A stretch of DNA of 64,000 nucleotides from the NCBI GenBank assembly GCA_037976565.1, contig CP137666.1, positions 3,452,060 through 3,516,059 of the forward strand. Reading direction: 5' to 3'. The notes beneath the pieces are model-generated. The model had not been told where the DNA came from. It ran no database searches and saw only the letters and a program-made list of their open reading frames with translations. The stretch comes from Mesocentrotus franciscanus (lineage: Eukaryota; Echinodermata; Echinoidea; Camarodonta; Strongylocentrotidae). How positions within the stretch are numbered: the stretch's first letter is position 1; each line of letters opens with the position of its first letter. The translations under genes and the position numbers were made by a program. Shown here piece by piece: positions 22,701 to 32,245 of this stretch.

Positions 22701-24635
22701 AGCTTGGTATCTATTTAAAACACTTAAAAAGTAGCATCACAGGCATGAAGTGCCATCTCTTATCCTACAAATTTTCATTTACTAAAGGTGAGTAAGATTC
22801 AAGCACAGATAAGATGGATCATTTTACCCCCAAATCAAGTAAAACAATAAAATTACAAGCAACTGCCCAAGATCTGCTTAAAAACTTGTCAACGTGAACG
22901 TGTAGAAGATAATACCGTTACAAACACATGTAAAGCATCGCCAAAGCTTGGACAAAGTCATCACATCATATTTCACTATCTTTCAATTCCAAATCTATAA
23001 TTTCTCAGCTTTGCCTAGATATACATGCAATATGCCTATGATCAGAATTCATATAGAATAGCTTTTTGGAGGAAAATCTGGCATAAATTTGAAACAAGTC
23101 AAAAGTTTAGTGAAACACAAACTCTAGAGAGCTGGTGGTTTGCCACAATAGCCATACATGCTCCCTCTATCTAAGAGCAATTATCAAGACACGATTTTAA
23201 AATTGGTTACAAAAAGACGAATCGAATCTAAAAGTTTGTCAAAGGATCAAAGATTCAAAACATGTCATATAAAATAAATATTTCCAAATCCCAACACCAT
23301 TTTTTACGATATTGCAAACTGTCACTCCGTCTGGGGTTTTGTGGCAGCAAGACACAATATATCTACCGGGTACACATATATTCATACCATTTCATCAGTA
23401 GCCTTTGAGAGAGAAAGGGTCCACTTAAAAGGTACTCCTTGGGGTAATTTAGATGTCAGATGGATCTTCAAATGTTCCCTCTTCCCATCATCTTCCTTGT
23501 ACTTCAAGGAATACTTTGCTGATTGTTGAACTCCTTGAAGGAGATCATTGAGATGCTGCAAGAGTTCACCCAGAGGAGCCTCCACACTAGGATTACATAC
23601 CTGTTAAATATGAAATTACAGAAAGAAATACTGTACAATAAACTGGGCATATATATTTTGTGTGTGTACAACAAAAACTGTAACAACTGACCTGCATTGC
23701 AGCACTCTTCAGATATTTCAAGAAAACATCAAATCTTTAACTGGAATATGAAACTTTTCATTGGCATAATCCTTACCCATGTCAGGAAATATTTAGACTT
23801 GGCATACATTTCTCTTTCTTAAGTACCCCATACTTGTTATGATAACTAACGGTGTTATAACGTAAGTTGAAAGGTAGCAGAGTGGTTACAACACCTAAAG
23901 AGCTTTTTCATTCAAGGGGTGACTAACTCCATGATTGCTGCCTTTGCTGGTCTTAATCAAATATTTTTCTTGAGAAGTAAACCTGGGTATATTCTGCTAC
24001 TTCGCATCAATTGGAATAATTTTACTGCTTGCTGAATATAAAATTCAACTTCTACAGAAGTGTGTCAGTGATAAAAAGTAGACAGGTAAAGCTAATGTTA
24101 CAACACAAATCTCTAATTTCCACTGATGCTTAACAGATGTCACATTGTTTTTTGAAGGCAGAGGCCTACTATTAAAATAAGTGTAGTACATTTAGCTTCA
24201 TTGAATATGGTAGATATTAAAAAAATAATGCACTGTTGTATCATGGAATAGATTGTAGTTTAGTATTAGTATTTAGTATACAAATTCAATGTGTAACATT
24301 TAGCTGTTTCCTGCTTCAGTCATACTTGACAAGTGCTTCAGATCGGCCTGTAATCACTGAAAACAAAAAACCCTAAATGACACAAATTAACACAACTTAT
24401 TATAAGATGCATTTTATCTGCTGTAACACTTTACCTTTGCAGTTTCAAGGACAGCCTTTTTATCACCTAATTCTATCCACATAGTTGTATAGTCATACAC
24501 CAGGACTGTGAACGATGTCTTGGTGAACAAGCTCTTAACGAGGAGACTGCTGCCTTCAATGGTGAATGGTAGCCATGGAGCTGCTGTTAGATCAGGGGTC
24601 CATCTGCGGCGCCATTCTAAAATGTTCTCCGACAT
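17477..24635 (-). CDS. NHEJ1: non-homologous end-joining factor XLF (Cernunnos), complete
   Basis: Nuclear scaffold protein that partners XRCC4 and bridges DNA ends for ligase IV in non-homologous end joining. Seven coding exons with matching phases give 336 aa (human about 299). Residues 1-138 form the head: APWLPFTIEGSSLLVKSLF and ELLQHLNDLLQ align with human QPWAWLQLAENSLLAKVF and FLCHLDNLLRP, and LPQGVPFKWTLSL with LSGLPFYWNFHC. Residues 139-185 form a charged coiled coil (ELKRREKELHRLMKKKDDEIEDY). A Ser/Pro-rich tail follows, ending in seven Lys then Leu-Phe, matching the C-terminal Ku-binding motif of XLF proteins. Start: ATG at 24635, just before the head. Convergent with hedgehog, about 11.2 kb away. 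Family assignment is firm. Confidence 0.93.
17845..18144. mobile_element. hAT-like MITE in the last NHEJ1 intron
   Basis: The element begins CAGGGTTCC and ends GGAAACCC. It is flanked by identical 8-bp copies of TCATCAGT (17837-17844 and 18145-18152), the target-site size of hAT transposons. Inside are repeated CCATGACTTTCC-type words. No transposase. Confidence 0.75.
18378..18562 (-). CDS. NHEJ1: NHEJ1 exon 6 (Ser/Pro-rich tail)
   Basis: Two bases complete Asp, then 61 codons EVSDSDDMPH ... SPSKSPMKQSPGASAQ. Several SP/SPxK motifs could be kinase sites (inference). Acceptor gtcttgcag, donor CAG|GTAATT. Confidence 0.85.
18760..19345. repeat. minisatellite and trinucleotide tract in NHEJ1 intron 5
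   Basis: Four to five tandem copies of a unit of roughly 85-95 bp containing CACTATCACCAGTATATCAC and CCTCAGACACTACCTC (18760-19130), then CTG- and CTA/TAC-type triplet runs to 19345. The long open frame across it is only low-complexity Thr/Ser/Tyr/Leu repeat. Confidence 0.85.
19740..19775. repeat. TAC trinucleotide microsatellite
   Basis: About twelve TAC units inside NHEJ1 intron 5. Confidence 0.9.
19845..19959 (-). CDS. NHEJ1: NHEJ1 exon 5
   Basis: 38 codons plus one base: AFRTEIESSGERAFSGQEQE through KRPPDT. Acceptor gctgatgcag, donor CAG|GTAGGG. It lies between the coiled coil and the Ser/Pro tail; sequence conservation with vertebrates is low here. Confidence 0.85.
20402..20454. repeat. 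perfect 15-bp stem inverted repeat in NHEJ1 intron 4
   Basis: GCTGTGTGTATCTAT at 20402-20416 pairs with ATAGATACACACAGC at 20440-20454. The loop side adds a GCAC/GTGC pairing. The rest of this intron (19960-21204) shows nothing recognisable. Confidence 0.8.
21205..21266 (-). CDS. NHEJ1: NHEJ1 exon 4
   Basis: 62 nt completing a Lys codon, then SKLTSVFDGTSFNQDMINSK. It corresponds to human EENSFLEQFMIEK. Acceptor cattgttcag, donor AAG|GTGAGT. Confidence 0.9.
22040..22332. mobile_element. MITE in NHEJ1 intron 3
   Basis: Perfect 19-bp terminal inverted repeats TTAAAGGGAGTGTAGCATG at 22040-22058 and 22314-22332. No coding capacity. The GC-richer core contains CGCGCGCTAGCG. Confidence 0.85.
22465..22603 (-). 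CDS. NHEJ1: NHEJ1 exon 3 (coiled coil)
   Basis: 46 codons plus one base. It encodes AASHLINPLLILVSELKRRE and the Lys/Glu-rich helix through GAKVSR. Acceptor tatttgtccag, donor A|GTAAAT. Human counterpart: VSQHLIRPLMGMSL and the following coiled coil. Confidence 0.92.
22604..23387 (-). other. NHEJ1 intron 2
   Basis: 784-bp intron. No feature was recognised. Confidence 0.75.
23388..23600 (-). CDS. NHEJ1: NHEJ1 exon 2
   Basis: 71 codons, phase 0 at both ends, acceptor atatttaacag. It starts VCNPSVEAPLGELL. This acceptor was chosen over a closer cctag because only it keeps frame with exon 1 and gives the same seven-residue spacing as human XLF. Donor ATG|GTATGA. Confidence 0.92.
23601..24434 (-). 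other. NHEJ1 intron 1
   Basis: AT-rich intron of 834 bp. No feature was recognised. Confidence 0.75.
24435..24635 (-). CDS. NHEJ1: NHEJ1 exon 1 (coding)
   Basis: Codons 1-67, from ATG to ETAK, donor AAG|GTAAAG, phase 0. It contains the conserved PW and SLLVK segments of the XLF head. Confidence 0.93.
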
Positions 24636-25168
24636 CTTGTATCAAATTCTCCTATTTGCGATTATGCTCGAGTCTAGAGCCTCTCTAAGACTGGAAAGAT
24701 AACAAAGGTTTTCCATCACCATACAGACATGTTAGGACAGACTTACAAATTGGACAAAATTATGTTTCACCAAGATCAGACCCACATGTATGCTACGGAT
24801 CATCAATCCAATCAAATTTGTCAGTAAGTGGCCAGGTTTGATCCGTGACCAGTGTGTTGACATCTTTAAGTGGACTACAATTCCATACAAATTTTTTAAA
24901 TTTCTTGCTTCAATTTATTTCATTACTAGTGCAACCAGCACTCGTGTACTTCCCCACTGCCAACGGCGTGCTTAATTCCATCATACACATTGGTTTCTTG
25001 ACTTTTCTCATTCCGACCCGTTGTGAAAGTACATTAGCGCCGTGCAGCCTACATGTACTTGTCACTTGTAACTGAATACTAGAAATATTACATGTATGAT
25101 CGTTATCCTTTTTCTAAAAGTGTGTACTTATGGTGGCTTTACTGTACGTACAGTTAGATGAAGGAATC
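24636..25168. promoter_or_regulatory. NHEJ1 5' flank
   Basis: Sequence immediately upstream (minus strand) of the NHEJ1 start. The promoter is expected here or within the 5' UTR. No TATA box or other defined site was recognised. Confidence 0.35.
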
Positions 25169-25298
25169 CGGGCTAACTCGGCCTCGCTGTAAAAACGGTC
25201 CCCTAACCCTAACCCTGAACCTAAACCTAACCCTAACCCTAACCCTAACCATAAACCTGCAAAAAATGACCATTTTACAGCGAGGCCGAGTTAGCCCG
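25169..25298. repeat. foldback with interstitial telomeric repeat in the loop
   Basis: Perfect 26-bp inverted arms (CGGGCTAACTCGGCC... at 25169-25194 and its complement at 25273-25298) enclose a CCCTAA-type tract at 25201-25257 with about nine exact or near units. Confidence 0.9.
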
Positions 25299-25545
25299 AC
25301 TCCAGATGAAGGATTGCATTGTCCTGAAAAAAGGCCTAAATTTCGACCAAATGAGCTTCAATGACTTGTTGACCTTGGAATACATGTAGTTATTCTGTAT
25401 CAAGAAGGTATTTTTGATCATTTTAATTTATATTTTTTTATTCATTTTAGTCTTATTTAGAGCAGTTTTTACTTTTTAGGATGTTCTGGAAGTTTTGACT
25501 AATCTGGGCAGAAATTGTAGAATTACCCCAAAAACAAGTCTAGAC

Positions 25546-25613
25546 CATGGACCAGCTAATTCAATGTGTGACCCACGCACACTCCAGTCACACATTGAAT
25601 TAGCTGGTCCATG
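25546..25613. repeat. perfect 26-bp hairpin
   Basis: CATGGACCAGCTAATTC... at 25546-25571 is exactly complementary to 25588-25613, with a 16-nt loop. It could be a small foldback element; it is short for an animal pre-miRNA. Confidence 0.85.
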
Positions 25614-25684
25614 ATTGATGATAATTAATAATTATTTTTTTTTTTTTTAAATTAAAGTTTGTCAATGTGGGTAAATAAAACAGA

Positions 25685-25835
25685 TAGATTCTAGTAGATC
25701 TAGATCTAGATCTACTACTAGTACTTGTACTACTAGCTAGGTCTCTACTAGACTAAAAGCTTCAGTCTCTATATCGTTGGTTGTTCCACTGAGACTATGT
25801 CTGGCTCCACTAGACCTCCGGATATAGAGACTGAA
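25685..25835. repeat. CTAG-rich palindromes and inverted repeat
   Basis: TAGATCTAGATCTAGATCTA tract near 25697-25716, then an exact 15-bp inverted repeat TTCAGTCTCTATATC (25761-25775 and 25821-25835). Similar CTAG/TAC-rich sequence recurs at 26440-26620. Confidence 0.75.
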
Positions 25836-26039
25836 TGATCGCCTATGCCATCGTACGTTGAAGATCAGTAATCAGTAATCAAAGTAATGAATATTCATGC
25901 CAAAGATTTTAAGTCTCCACCCATTGACCTCATTCATAGACGCGTGCGCGTGCACGTACATCTCGCATCGGAAATGCATGATGGATACTGGGTGCATGGA
26001 CCGGGAGTTCTCGTGTTGCGACGCACGGAGGTCAACCAT

Positions 26040-26134
26040 CCTCATTATCGTATTTGAATCTTCATAAGCCACCATTTTGATTTCTGTCTGTCAGAATGCT
26101 TGACGTGGATCATCGAGAAGCAGCCAAAAGCTCG
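26040..26134 (+). promoter_or_regulatory. possible promoter and first exon, divergent from NHEJ1
   Basis: A YY1-like GCCACCATTTTG at about 26069 is followed by an ATG at 26096 with A at -3, 13 codons (MLDVDHREAAKSS) and a consensus donor GTAAGT at 26135. CpG-containing sequence lies at 25940-25975. An acceptor at 27738 continues the frame for eight codons to a stop at 27763. The unit may be a short-peptide or non-coding transcript, or chance. No protein family was recognised. Confidence 0.3.
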
Positions 26135-27738
26135 GTAAGTCCTTTTATTTCATTTATATTTCTATTTCGTGGGGAGGGGGGGGGGTAAAAAGGAACTCTT
26201 TGATAGCGACTGAAGATTGACTAGAAAATTACTGCAATTGAAGAGAAATGATGTATTTCTCCTCAAGTTTGTCATGTTTGTGGGAGGGGCCTATCGGCTA
26301 AAATCTAGCCGTGATATCTTCCACACACAGCCTAGACTCTATAATATGACGGTCGTACCGTCTGTGTATGGGGAATGTCAACAAATGTCAGTTATATTAA
26401 AGAATGACCCATACCAGACAGTTATTTCTGTCTACAGTCTAGGTCTCTACTACTACTAGTACTACTACTAGATCTATCATCTAGACTCTAGTTCTACTTC
26501 TAGATGAAAAATTAAAAAAGAACAAAATAAATTTTAGTAATAGATCTAGACTAGAGTCTATCTATTTTTAGAAATTCCTACAAGTTTAATTCACATAGAG
26601 TCTAGTCTAGTATTAAGTTAGCACTTTTTATTTCACCAGTTTGAGTTCGCGAAGTCGTGATGGGCTGGAGCCTGCATTTTCAGCTCAGTTAAATTACGCC
26701 TACGAGACGGTGCAGTTCATTTCAGCCAGAACTCCAGGGTCGACGGACGAGAATCTACAGTTGATAACCAAAAATAGACCGTGCCTTTCATATTCGTGCA
26801 TAACTTGTTGTAGACCTAGACCCTATTTGTAACTTATTTTTATAAAGTTATACCGGACAGTTGGCTTGTTTTCGCAAAATACTAGGTATTACAGCAATCA
26901 TACCACGTAATTTACCTTGCTATGTGTTAGCCAATATTCCTCCGTTGATGGTAGCGTTATTTCCCGGTCATGTCGAGTTCGATATCGGGTGTAGCTAGCG
27001 GCGATCGCGCTAGACCCCTTGCGCGCGCTCACAACTCGGACAGCGTATACAGAAAAACGGACAGTAGAGGGCTACATAATTACATCGTAACTTTGGAACG
27101 GGCTCTGACGATCCTTTCGTCCTATTTTTTTTTTTTTTTTAACGATACTTATAGAAAATTTATTTATCTATTCAGATCTGATAATTAATTTCATGGAGTG
27201 TTGAAAAATTGCCGAAATTAATAGAAAAGAACATTTTCAATATTTTATAAAAGTTTCTACAGAATATGGGTTCAAGGCCAAGAAAATAATTTACCATTAT
27301 GTTCATTATTGATGCCTCGGCACCGTGTCTACACCCTACATGTATCATTTTTTTTCTCTTTGTTTCCAAAAAAAAATGTGGGGTATTAATTATATGTACC
27401 GCATGTGGTTTTGTGGTGTTGTTGTTGTTTTTTATGTGGGAGAGGGGGTCTTTTTAAGCTGTTCAAAATTGGTTTATATTTCCTCACTGTGATTAATCAA
27501 TCTACTAATTTAACGTTTGTGGGACCACTTAATGTTGTCAAAAATCGAAATTAAAAATCTTCAAACTCTTTCTCTCTTTAGCCTATATAACCGAATAGTT
27601 ATGTTATCTAGAATGTTGTTATTGTACAAAGACAAAAAAAATAAAGCACAAATGATATTTCAATTGCCTTGTACAGTGATATATATCTTCTTTATTTTTT
27701 GGGAGTTGTCATGCTGATGATCTTATATTTTATTTCAG
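26135..27738. other. spacer or intron of the candidate 26.1-kb transcript
   Basis: AT-rich sequence with CTAG-rich runs (26440-26620), a G-run near 26176 and poly(T) at 27123-27140. No gene was recognised. Confidence 0.4.
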
Positions 27739-27900
27739 CTGCAAATGTTTCGAGTTACAGCATGAAAGTAAGCTTTAGCTTTCATATATTTTTTTCGTTG
27801 AAACTTATTATAAAATGAAATTGAACAAAAAATATGTAACGAAATAATAACGAATCAATATATTTAAATAAATAAATCATTTTACAAACATGATAACTTA

Positions 27901-28290
27901 ACAAAGCAAAGACAAGAATCGCCTAACAAAAGAGGTATATATTATATGGGCTTAAGTCGGATATAGTTTTTGTCCTACATTGTTGCAACATTTCAAGTTA
28001 CTTCTCTAAAATTATATTTTCTTTGTTCAATAATCGAAAAAAAGGTGATAAATGATAACCTAATTATGATAAATAATAACATATGATAAATGATAAAAGA
28101 AATGATAACATATGATAAATAATAACAAAGCAAAGACTGGAATCGCCTTAATTACAAAAGTATATGGTCTTAAATTCTAAACAGGTCTGATATGATTTAT
28201 ATACGTCCTACTGTTTTAAGTTGCAACATTTCAAGTTACTTTTCAAAAATTGTATTCTTTTGTTCAATAATCAAAGTAAATGATAAATGA
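27901..28290. repeat. diverged tandem duplication of about 225 bp
   Basis: Two copies starting with AAAGCAAAGAC at about 27903 and 28129 share GCAACATTTCAAGTTACTT, TTTGTTCAATAATC and GATAAATGATAA. Non-coding and AT-rich. Confidence 0.7.
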
Positions 28291-28789
28291 TAATACAAGA
28301 AATGATAACACAATACAAGAAATAATAATAGATGATAAATAAATAATACAATGATAATATGATAATATAAATGATGATACAAATTAAAAGAAAATCACTG
28401 AGTAAAACGATATCAAAAATCGCATTACATACATAGGCCTATCGAAAGAGATGTATTTTCCTACGATGTCAGTGTCATGTTGATCAATGTGTGGCCATTT
28501 TATATCTTTCTTTTTCAATTTCCAACATTTTTGTACTTCGATCTTTCGTCTGAAATTAATCTAATAAGATTATAAAATTATAAATAATACAAAAAATAGG
28601 ATAATAATAAAGAAAATTGGTGCAAACATATCAAGTATAACATAACAATAAAATTCCTACTTCTATATTCCTTTTTTTTAAAATGTGAAATAATAGTAAT
28701 ATATTTTTAAAAAATACAAGAAATCATATGTAAGAAAAGAGAGATAATTTTATGCAATCAAGACAAAGAGCGAATTTCAAAGAAATAGC

Positions 28790-29093
28790 CCTTTACTAGT
28801 TTTCACTGTCATAATCTATTATGACAGTGAAAAAATTATTCTCGGGGAATCCACATTCTACAAGCATTGCTTTTTAGTGGATTCCCCCCATTTCCACAGA
28901 ATTATGTAATTTCTTTCAAATGAATTATGTTAAACGATTTATTTATTTCTACTTAGTAAGAAAATTGAGTGTACTTTTATATTTCATGTTTTTTTTTTTT
29001 TTTTTTTTTATAATGACATTATGAATAAAATGTATTATGTTGTTTCTGTTGGAAATGAATAAACTTCAATCTGAATCTGAATCTGAATCTGAA
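28790..29093 (+). mobile_element. 3' UTR and tail of a LINE
   Basis: Contains a perfect hairpin TTTCACTGTCATAA/TTATGACAGTGAAA (28801-28832), then the shared two-tier LINE hairpin GGGGAATCCAC...GTGGATTCCCC (28844-28887) with ACAAGC...GCTTT in the loop, and ends in a TCTGAA-repeat tail at 29068-29093. The same hairpin and flanking CCATTTCCACAG occur in the LINE at 43.0 kb. Confidence 0.75.
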
Positions 29094-29940
29094 TAATATC
29101 GCCAACCTATTCAGTTTCTTTATGAAAGTGTATATTTAACTTCATTAGTTCAATGTCATGCTAATACACAGACAGTGTCTTGCCTTCTTTTTTTAATGAA
29201 CACGTAATGTTTCTAAATCAAAGTTGTTTTTTTTCTCCAACCTATATGACATGTTTCTTCTGTTTATCTTTTAAAATTTCTTTTTTTTTTAAGTGAAAGT
29301 TATTACTTCAGTATCTTTATATCACAGGTGGCGCTAAGGGGGGGGGGCACAATGCCCCTCATTTTTTTTCAAGAACACGAAAATGGTAAAAGTGGTCACT
29401 GTTATACTCTGGAAAAAGTTTAACGTCACCATCGGTAATCAAACCTGGTCCGTTGCATAAGTCTAAAACTTCCTATGGTATAGCTGGATTAGAGGCGCAA
29501 GTCACACGGCTACTTGATTTGTGCGAGTACGTGCGGCGTGCCCACTCGTGGAAACGAATGAAAATATTCAGCCTGCAGATCGATATTGAGCGGGGAACCA
29601 AGTGAGACTCACCCAAACCTGAGTGACTTAACAATCGATTTTGATTGAAAGTTAGTTAACTCTAAATGTAGAGTGGCCAATTCATTCGTTTAGGTCTACA
29701 TCTAGAGAGTTCACTTTCAAACATATATCGTCATGCAAGAACAAAACAATGTTTAGGTCAAATTGAAGAGTCTTTTACTGTTACAATTATATCCCGGTTT
29801 ATATCTTCAATGATAATGACAATGACTTTTTATTGACCGAGAACAATGATTATAACTCAGTTCCCTTTTCTTGATGAGTTACAATTGCCCTCTTTTCTAC
29901 GGTTTATTGAAGAAAAACAATCGTCCTTATACAATAAAAA
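29094..29940. other. spacer with a G-run repeat head
   Basis: A fragment GGTGGCGCTAAGGGGGG with CACAATGCCCCTC at 29330-29365 resembles the head of the GTGCCCC element. Otherwise no feature was recognised. Confidence 0.4.
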
Positions 29941-29942
29941 CA

Positions 29943-31477
29943 TTAAGATTCATTTTGTACTATTTCCCCGATTCGTCTCCCTTTACAAATCCTACATCTA
30001 TATGCTACTAGCTCAAGTTCTTCTGTGCTTAAATTGTGTAACTCTGTACACCTCACATGTAGCCATCTGGTACAAAAATCACATCCTACCCAATCCTCAT
30101 CTTCATCATACATTTCCTTACAATTAAAACAAATATCTGGATCCACAATCTCCGAATCGTCCTCAACTCGCACGCTTTTTTCTGTAGCCTTTCCGCGTCG
30201 CTTCTTTTGAGCCTCTTTCTCTACTCTTTTCATTTCTCTTTCTTCTTCTCTTCTTCTCTTTTTCTCTTCAGCTTCCCTCTTTTGTTCCTCTTTCTCTACC
30301 CTTTTCATTTCCTTTTCTTCTTCTCTTCTTCTCCTTTTCTCTTCAGCTTCCCTCTTTTGTTCCTCTATTTCTACTCTTTTAATTTCCCTCTCTTCTTCTC
30401 TTCTTCTCTTTTTCTCTTCCCTTTCTCTCTTTTGTGCCTCTTGTAGGGCTTCTCTCTCTACCTTTTCCTTTCTCTTTTCTTCAACTTTTCTTCGTTTTAT
30501 TGCCGTTTCTTCCTTTTCAATTTCTTTTTTCTTCTCCATTTCACCGATGAATAGCACTCCGCTAACAACAGATGGATATACCTTTCTCTTTTTTCCATTT
30601 CTGGTAACATCTACCTTCTGGATTTGAGTTGACTTTTTGAGGGCAGGTGAAACAAAATCTTCGTCATGTGGACGCTCGGTGAGATGGATTATTATTTCAC
30701 CTCCATCACTAGGATTGTCCCTATCATCGAGATTAGATGCTGGGGTCCCTTGGCCACTAGAACTTGAACTAGGATTGTCCCTATCATCGAGATTAGATGC
30801 TGGGGTCCCTTGGCCTCTAGAACTTGAACTAGGATTGTCCCTATTGTCGATATGAGATGCTGGGGTCCCTGAGTCACTAAAACTTGTACTAGGATCGTCC
30901 CTTGTAGTACTATAACTGGCCAGGTTATACAAAGTGGATGGCAACAGTTGGGCGGTCTTGTACTCCTTCGTAAAGGGGTACAGGCCAGCAGCCTTGAAAC
31001 CATTGACCCCTACCTTTTCCCAAGCCTCTCTAAATACCGATGGAACAAATTAGTCACGAAGCCAAGAAATGTCTTCGAGTCCATCCATCCGCTTTCGGTT
31101 CTTCCAAAGAATGCCCCCTTCGGTGCTCCCACCATGTGGCCGTAATGGTACTCTGCCCTTATGCCAGGCAACACTATGAGGGGAGGAGGGAAGGTTCCTG
31201 TCGCGCTCACAGTAGCCAGAACCGTGACCTGGCTCTTATCGATGACATGTACTACCTTACTTCCCTTCTCTGCCAGGACTCGCTTTCCCGCTTTCCCCCC
31301 CAATGCAAAGCCGCTCTCGTCGCAGTTGAACATCCTGTTCGGTTCGGTGAGGATGCTCGTGGCGTTCACTTCCTTTTTGGGGGTACTGGAAAAAGTGTGT
31401 GGGGGGCACTGTGATGGCATTTGTAGCCCCTGAAGAAAGGGGAAGTCTGAGCGTCTTGTTAGACGAAGTTTCTTCAA
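29943..31477 (-). pseudogene. defective DDE transposase with C-terminal PHD finger (pogo/Jerky-like)
   Basis: Remains of a DDE-type transposase gene. The N-terminal piece (31477-31010) has the first catalytic Asp region MFNCDESGF, VLATVSATGTFPPPL and SGWMDSKTFLGF. The C-terminal piece (about 31040-29943) has FREAWEKVGVNGFKAAGLYP, as in DDE_1 (CENP-B/Jerky/pogo) proteins, then Ser-rich 20-residue repeats, a Lys/Glu/Arg coiled coil, and a PHD finger CFNC...GCDFC...WLHVRC...YRCRIC (Cys4-His-Cys3). The pieces overlap in different frames where the middle of the catalytic domain, with the other two acidic residues, is missing, so it cannot encode an active enzyme. Ends of the element were not found. 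Confidence 0.8.
30702..30900 (-). repeat. 60-bp tandem repeats within the transposase
   Basis: Three to four copies of a 60-bp unit with CTAGGATTGTCCCTATC, encoding GTPASNLDDRDNPSSSSSGQ-type repeats. Confidence 0.9.
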
Positions 31478-31620
31478 AATTCGACTTAGATGTCTATAAA
31501 AACACTCAGTAGAATTTTATGTTTTGATATAACAAAAAGTATAAAATTTCTTTCTGGGAGAATCCCAACTCAAAATAGAGACGGACAAGGACTTCCCGTC
31601 TTTCTCTAGCGTTAAAGACC

Positions 31621-31961
31621 ATGGGTGGTATTCCGATAGCACGTAGGCCTACTAAGTTAAGCCTGGCTTAACTAGTTCACACTCATATGGAGTGCCTGTT
31701 GTCAACTCATTTACCCTGTACAGATTATTTTAATCCTGCAATGAAAAGTGTCCAAAATATTAATTTTGCAATGAAATGGGAAGAAAAAGATAACATGAGT
31801 ATGAACCGATTTTCAGTCTTTTGTAGATTATCTTTGTCATGAATATTGAAGGAGGAATTAGATGACACTTAGCAATGGCTAGCATTCCATAGAAGTGTGA
31901 ACTAAAATTCTTGTTTAGTCTGGACTTAGTTCCGGCTTAACTTATCAGAATACCACCCCAT
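31621..31961. mobile_element. MITE with GGGTGGTATTC termini
   Basis: Left end ATGGGTGGTATTCCGATA at 31621; the right end, complemented, reads CATGGGGTGGTATTCTGATA. Both ends carry an internal GTTAAGCC. No coding capacity. Confidence 0.8.
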
Positions 31962-32045
31962 GTTTTTGGTAAATCTTAAAAAGTTGATATTAAAATACAG
32001 TGGGCATACATGCGTGCGCATATCACTATCGCACGGAATTTATTG

Positions 32046-32245
32046 CGTACGTACGGAATATTATCTCGTACGTACGGAATATTTTTGTTTCGTACGTACG
32101 GAATATTATTGCGTACGTACGGAATATTATCTCGTACGTACGGAATATTTTTTTTTCGTACGTACGGAATATTATTGCGTACGTACGGAATAATTTAATG
32201 CGTACGTACGGAATGTTATCTCGTACGTACGGAATAATTTTTTTT
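32046..32245. repeat. minisatellite of CGTACGTACGGAAT units
   Basis: Nine copies of a 21-25-bp unit made of the invariant palindromic core CGTACGTACG + GAAT followed by a variable A/T spacer. Spacers ending ATTG, ATCT and poly(T) recur in a rough three-unit order. Confidence 0.95.

Noticed and set aside
23504..23586. Acceptor cctag at 23587 for NHEJ1 exon 2
   Set aside because: It breaks frame with exon 1; the upstream aacag acceptor keeps frame and matches the human spacing.
25546..25613. microRNA precursor
   Set aside because: The stem is exact but short, with no expression evidence; listed only as a hairpin.
30207..30446. Plus-strand Phe/Ser/Leu-rich frame
   Set aside because: It is the antisense of the Lys/Glu/Arg coiled coil in the transposase gene.
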